From a virus, in IMG/VR virus record IMGVR_UViG_3300025652_000597, positions 1 to 22,745 of that record: a DNA stretch of 22,745 nt; one strand, given 5' to 3'. The translations under genes were made by a program, and so were the position numbers. Positions 20,713 through 22,745 of the stretch are shown here, piece by piece. The notes under the pieces are model-generated. The model saw only the letters and a list, made by a program, of their open reading frames with translations. It did no database searches and was not told the DNA's origin. Each line of letters starts with the position of its first letter. Within the stretch, counting starts at the first letter, position 1.

Positions 20713-22745
20713 TTAAAGTGCGGCTATGATGAAACTCAATAACTCTTCATAACGAATGCCGTAGCGGTTTCCTGCTTCTAGCTCAACATTACCATCTTTG
20801 TCTTGTCGCTCTTCCCACTTGTCGTAACAGTAAAAAGCATAGTCTTCTGGGGTAAGGCCGTGGCTTGTAAGGATTTCACCAACCTGTTGTGCCGATGCTC
20901 CAAAGTGAATTCGTGCGCCATCACCTTTAGATTCAATAGCATCATTGAACTTAAACTTGCGTAAGTTTGCCTTGATTTCTAAGGCCGCTGATGTCTCTGC
21001 ATCTTCAATAGTTAAGAATGTTTTTTCTCTTGCATCAGAGGTGTTGATAGTGCCTGTTCCTGCGTAGACTACGCTGAATCTTTGCGAGGCGGTTCCTAAA
21101 GAATACGCATTGTCAGCCGAAGGTCTAAATCCTGAACTATAAGCTTGAAATCTTGCGGCACCATCTATATTAAAATATATACCGCCAGACCCAGACACAA
21201 TGTTCATAAAGTTAGCACCTGTATCTGCACCAACTGTCCAATCATCTGAAGCAGATAACCCTATAGCATTTTTGAGATTGCCTGCACTATCTTTAATCTG
21301 CACAGACTTACCGTTTTGAAGCTTAACCAGACCAGAAAACTCATGGTCATTGGTGTCAATTTTAATATAATTTGTATTGGTATCTGGGCCTAATTTTATT
21401 TGATTAAGTGAGCCAGAAGATACATCTCGATAGATGTGGTTATTTGCATTGCCAGCATTGGTAATTGCTAATGGATTAGAGTTGCTCATGTAATAACAGG
21501 AAGAAGTTCCAAGAAGAAATGCAACAGTAGTACTGGATGTTGAAAATTGATTACCAATTAAGTTACAGTTAGGTAGACCAACAGTAACATTTCCTGTACA
21601 CCTATTGCTAACAACCATACCGCCATTAGTTCCTGACGGCCCAGTGCCTTTTGAGATGTTTAGTTTACCAATTTGACACCCAAGAATAGTTTGAGAGCCA
21701 CAGTCAACAAGCAAAATACCACCATTTGTTTGTCCAGTTCTTACACCAGTAAGGTAATGATAAAGAGTTGCTGTGCCAGATACACCAATTTCTATGTCGT
21801 AATCCGAAACGCCAGTTGCTGTTGTTGCCCAAGTGTTGTGGCCACCATAAATTCTTATTGGGCCGCCTGTTGCTTTTAATGCTCGACCATGAGCATCACT
21901 TGAGCCGCAGTTCTCAGAAAAAGTAATTCGGTTGCCTGTTAAAGAAATGTTGTCACCAGTAAAGCTAGATGCGTTTCCCCTAAAATCTATTCCACCAAAG
22001 TACAAGTCATCGCCTGACCCAGAGATAATAGTTCCGTTAGCGTCTTTAGTTATCCGCGTGTGACCACCGTTGGCAATAAAAGACTGCTGATTGTTGTTAA
22101 CGGTTAAACCTTGGGCCAAGTAGTTACCTTCAGGAAAGAAAACATCCTTACCAGTGTCGATAGCCGCCTGTATAGCGTCCTTACTGGAAGTAGCTCCAGT
22201 GCTATCTGCCCCAAAGTCTTTAACGCTTACAGTCTCGCGTAACTTAGTTTGAACAGTAGTAGCGACTGCACCAGTACCAGCAGGGGTGTAAGACACTAGA
22301 TCAGAACTAGTAGACCCCACAGCAAGAGCCGATGTAACCATGACTTCAATAGTGCTTAGATTAGGGGGTGCAACAGAAAAAGTTAATACTGTACCTGATA
22401 CACTGTATCCATCTTTTTGTTGGTAGACACCATCAATATAAACTTGAGTATTGTTCTCAGAGTTAGGAGTTGAGCCTAGAGTAAAGGCTACTGTAGAACC
22501 ATCGCCAGTAAAGTTGTAAGGAGTCCAAGCGGCAGAATCATATAATACAGACAATGTACTAGCTTCAGGCGCACCAGTAACAGAGTTAAAGGATAACAGT
22601 TTACCCTTACGATCATCTTTCAAAGGGATAGTCATGTCTACCCCACTAGTAGGAGGCTCGACATCTTTAAGTCTTAGGCTACGACCACCCTCATTCTCGT
22701 TCTGAACCGCACCAATGTAAATCTTATCAAAGTCTTCGTTAACAT
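20713..22745 (-). CDS. Tailspike/fibre with pectate-lyase-3-like beta-helix and S74 chaperone domain, N-terminus cut by right edge
   Basis: The frame is open to the right edge: codons upstream of ATG 22635 read DKIYIGAVQNENEGGRSLRL then KDVEPPTSGVD without a stop. That ATG lacks a clear ribosome site, so it is probably internal. Numbering from it, 35-105 is a beta module (WTPYNFTGDGSTVAFTLG, QVYIDGVYQQKDGYSVSG). VKDFGADSTGATSSKDAIQA (138-157) and DVFFPEGNYLA open a beta-helix. The end is a peptidase S74 self-cleaving chaperone: TSDAREK (Ser533-Asp534 at the expected cut site), FGASAQQVGEIL and a final helical RYEELLSFIIAAL. S74 domains guide trimer folding, then cut themselves off. Likely a trimeric host-recognition spike attached to the tail. 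Confidence 0.88.
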   Translation of the reverse strand, partial: VNEDFDKIYIGAVQNENEGGRSLRLKDVEPPTSGVDMTIPLKDDRKGKLLSFNSVTGAPEASTLSVLYDSAAWTPYNFTGDGSTVAFTLGSTPNSENNTQVYIDGVYQQKDGYSVSGTVLTFSVAPPNLSTIEVMVTSALAVGSTSSDLVSYTPAGTGAVATTVQTKLRETVSVKDFGADSTGATSSKDAIQAAIDTGKDVFFPEGNYLAQGLTVNNNQQSFIANGGHTRITKDANGTIISGSGDDLYFGGIDFRGNASSFTGDNISLTGNRITFSENCGSSDAHGRALKATGGPIRIYGGHNTWATTATGVSDYDIEIGVSGTATLYHYLTGVRTGQTNGGILLVDCGSQTILGCQIGKLNISKGTGPSGTNGGMVVSNRCTGNVTVGLPNCNLIGNQFSTSSTTVAFLLGTSSCYYMSNSNPLAITNAGNANNHIYRDVSSGSLNQIKLGPDTNTNYIKIDTNDHEFSGLVKLQNGKSVQIKDSAGNLKNAIGLSASDDWTVGADTGANFMNIVSGSGGIYFNIDGAARFQAYSSGFRPSADNAYSLGTASQRFSVVYAGTGTINTSDAREKTFLTIEDAETSAALEIKANLRKFKFNDAIESKGDGARIHFGASAQQVGEILTSHGLTPEDYAFYCYDKWEERQDKDGNVELEAGNRYGIRYEELLSFIIAAL

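Overview
The window reads as part of the genome of a lytic, short-tailed (podovirus-like, broadly T7-supergroup) bacteriophage, most likely marine. The evidence is a T7-type family A DNA polymerase C-terminus, a T7 endonuclease I-type resolvase, a DUF3310 protein and a B12-dependent (class II) ribonucleotide reductase. These are followed by podoviral tail adaptor and nozzle-like proteins, three large internal-virion-like proteins, and tail-fibre proteins carrying motifs common in marine phage fibres (LQIYHDG, GKGIDFSATA). No integrase, rRNA, tRNA, CRISPR array or insertion sequence was seen. The host cannot be named from the sequence. A relationship to the HMO-2011-like group is possible but unproven.

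Left arm (1-4488, + strand): a DNA replication, recombination and nucleotide-metabolism operon. In order it holds the DNA polymerase C-terminus (cut by the window edge), a zinc-ribbon/GIY-YIG nuclease-like protein on a TTG start, a PD-(D/E)XK exonuclease-like protein, endonuclease I, a 55-residue acidic protein, a DUF3310 protein and nrdJ. Every boundary overlaps or nearly touches, and nrdJ is followed by a strong hairpin terminator at 4511-4545.

Right arm (22745 down to 4544, - strand): one long convergent late operon that ends at the other side of the same hairpin. In transcription order: an S74-terminated beta-helix tailspike open at the right edge; two tandem copies of a two-gene adhesin cassette (a fibre protein starting MSIKQNGG, then a pectate-lyase-3-like beta-helix protein starting MALTK); two or three small proteins; two signal-peptide proteins with overlapping genes; a membrane-anchored coiled-coil protein; a small holin candidate; a tail-collar/fibre-tip-like protein; a 3TM holin candidate; a tail adaptor; a tail nozzle; a 79-residue fibre-head-like protein; and three large internal/ejection-type proteins. 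Portal, capsid and terminase genes are not present and probably lie beyond the right edge. No endolysin was recognised.

The left arm would supply deoxynucleotides (nrdJ, DUF3310), process DNA (exonuclease, resolvase) and replicate it (polymerase). The right arm would supply host recognition (spike plus duplicated adhesins), host lysis (holin candidates and envelope proteins) and DNA delivery (adaptor, nozzle, internal proteins). The most distinctive points are the tandemly duplicated adhesin cassette, the compact lysis/envelope cluster with two unrecognised secreted proteins, and the convergent layout around a two-way terminator.
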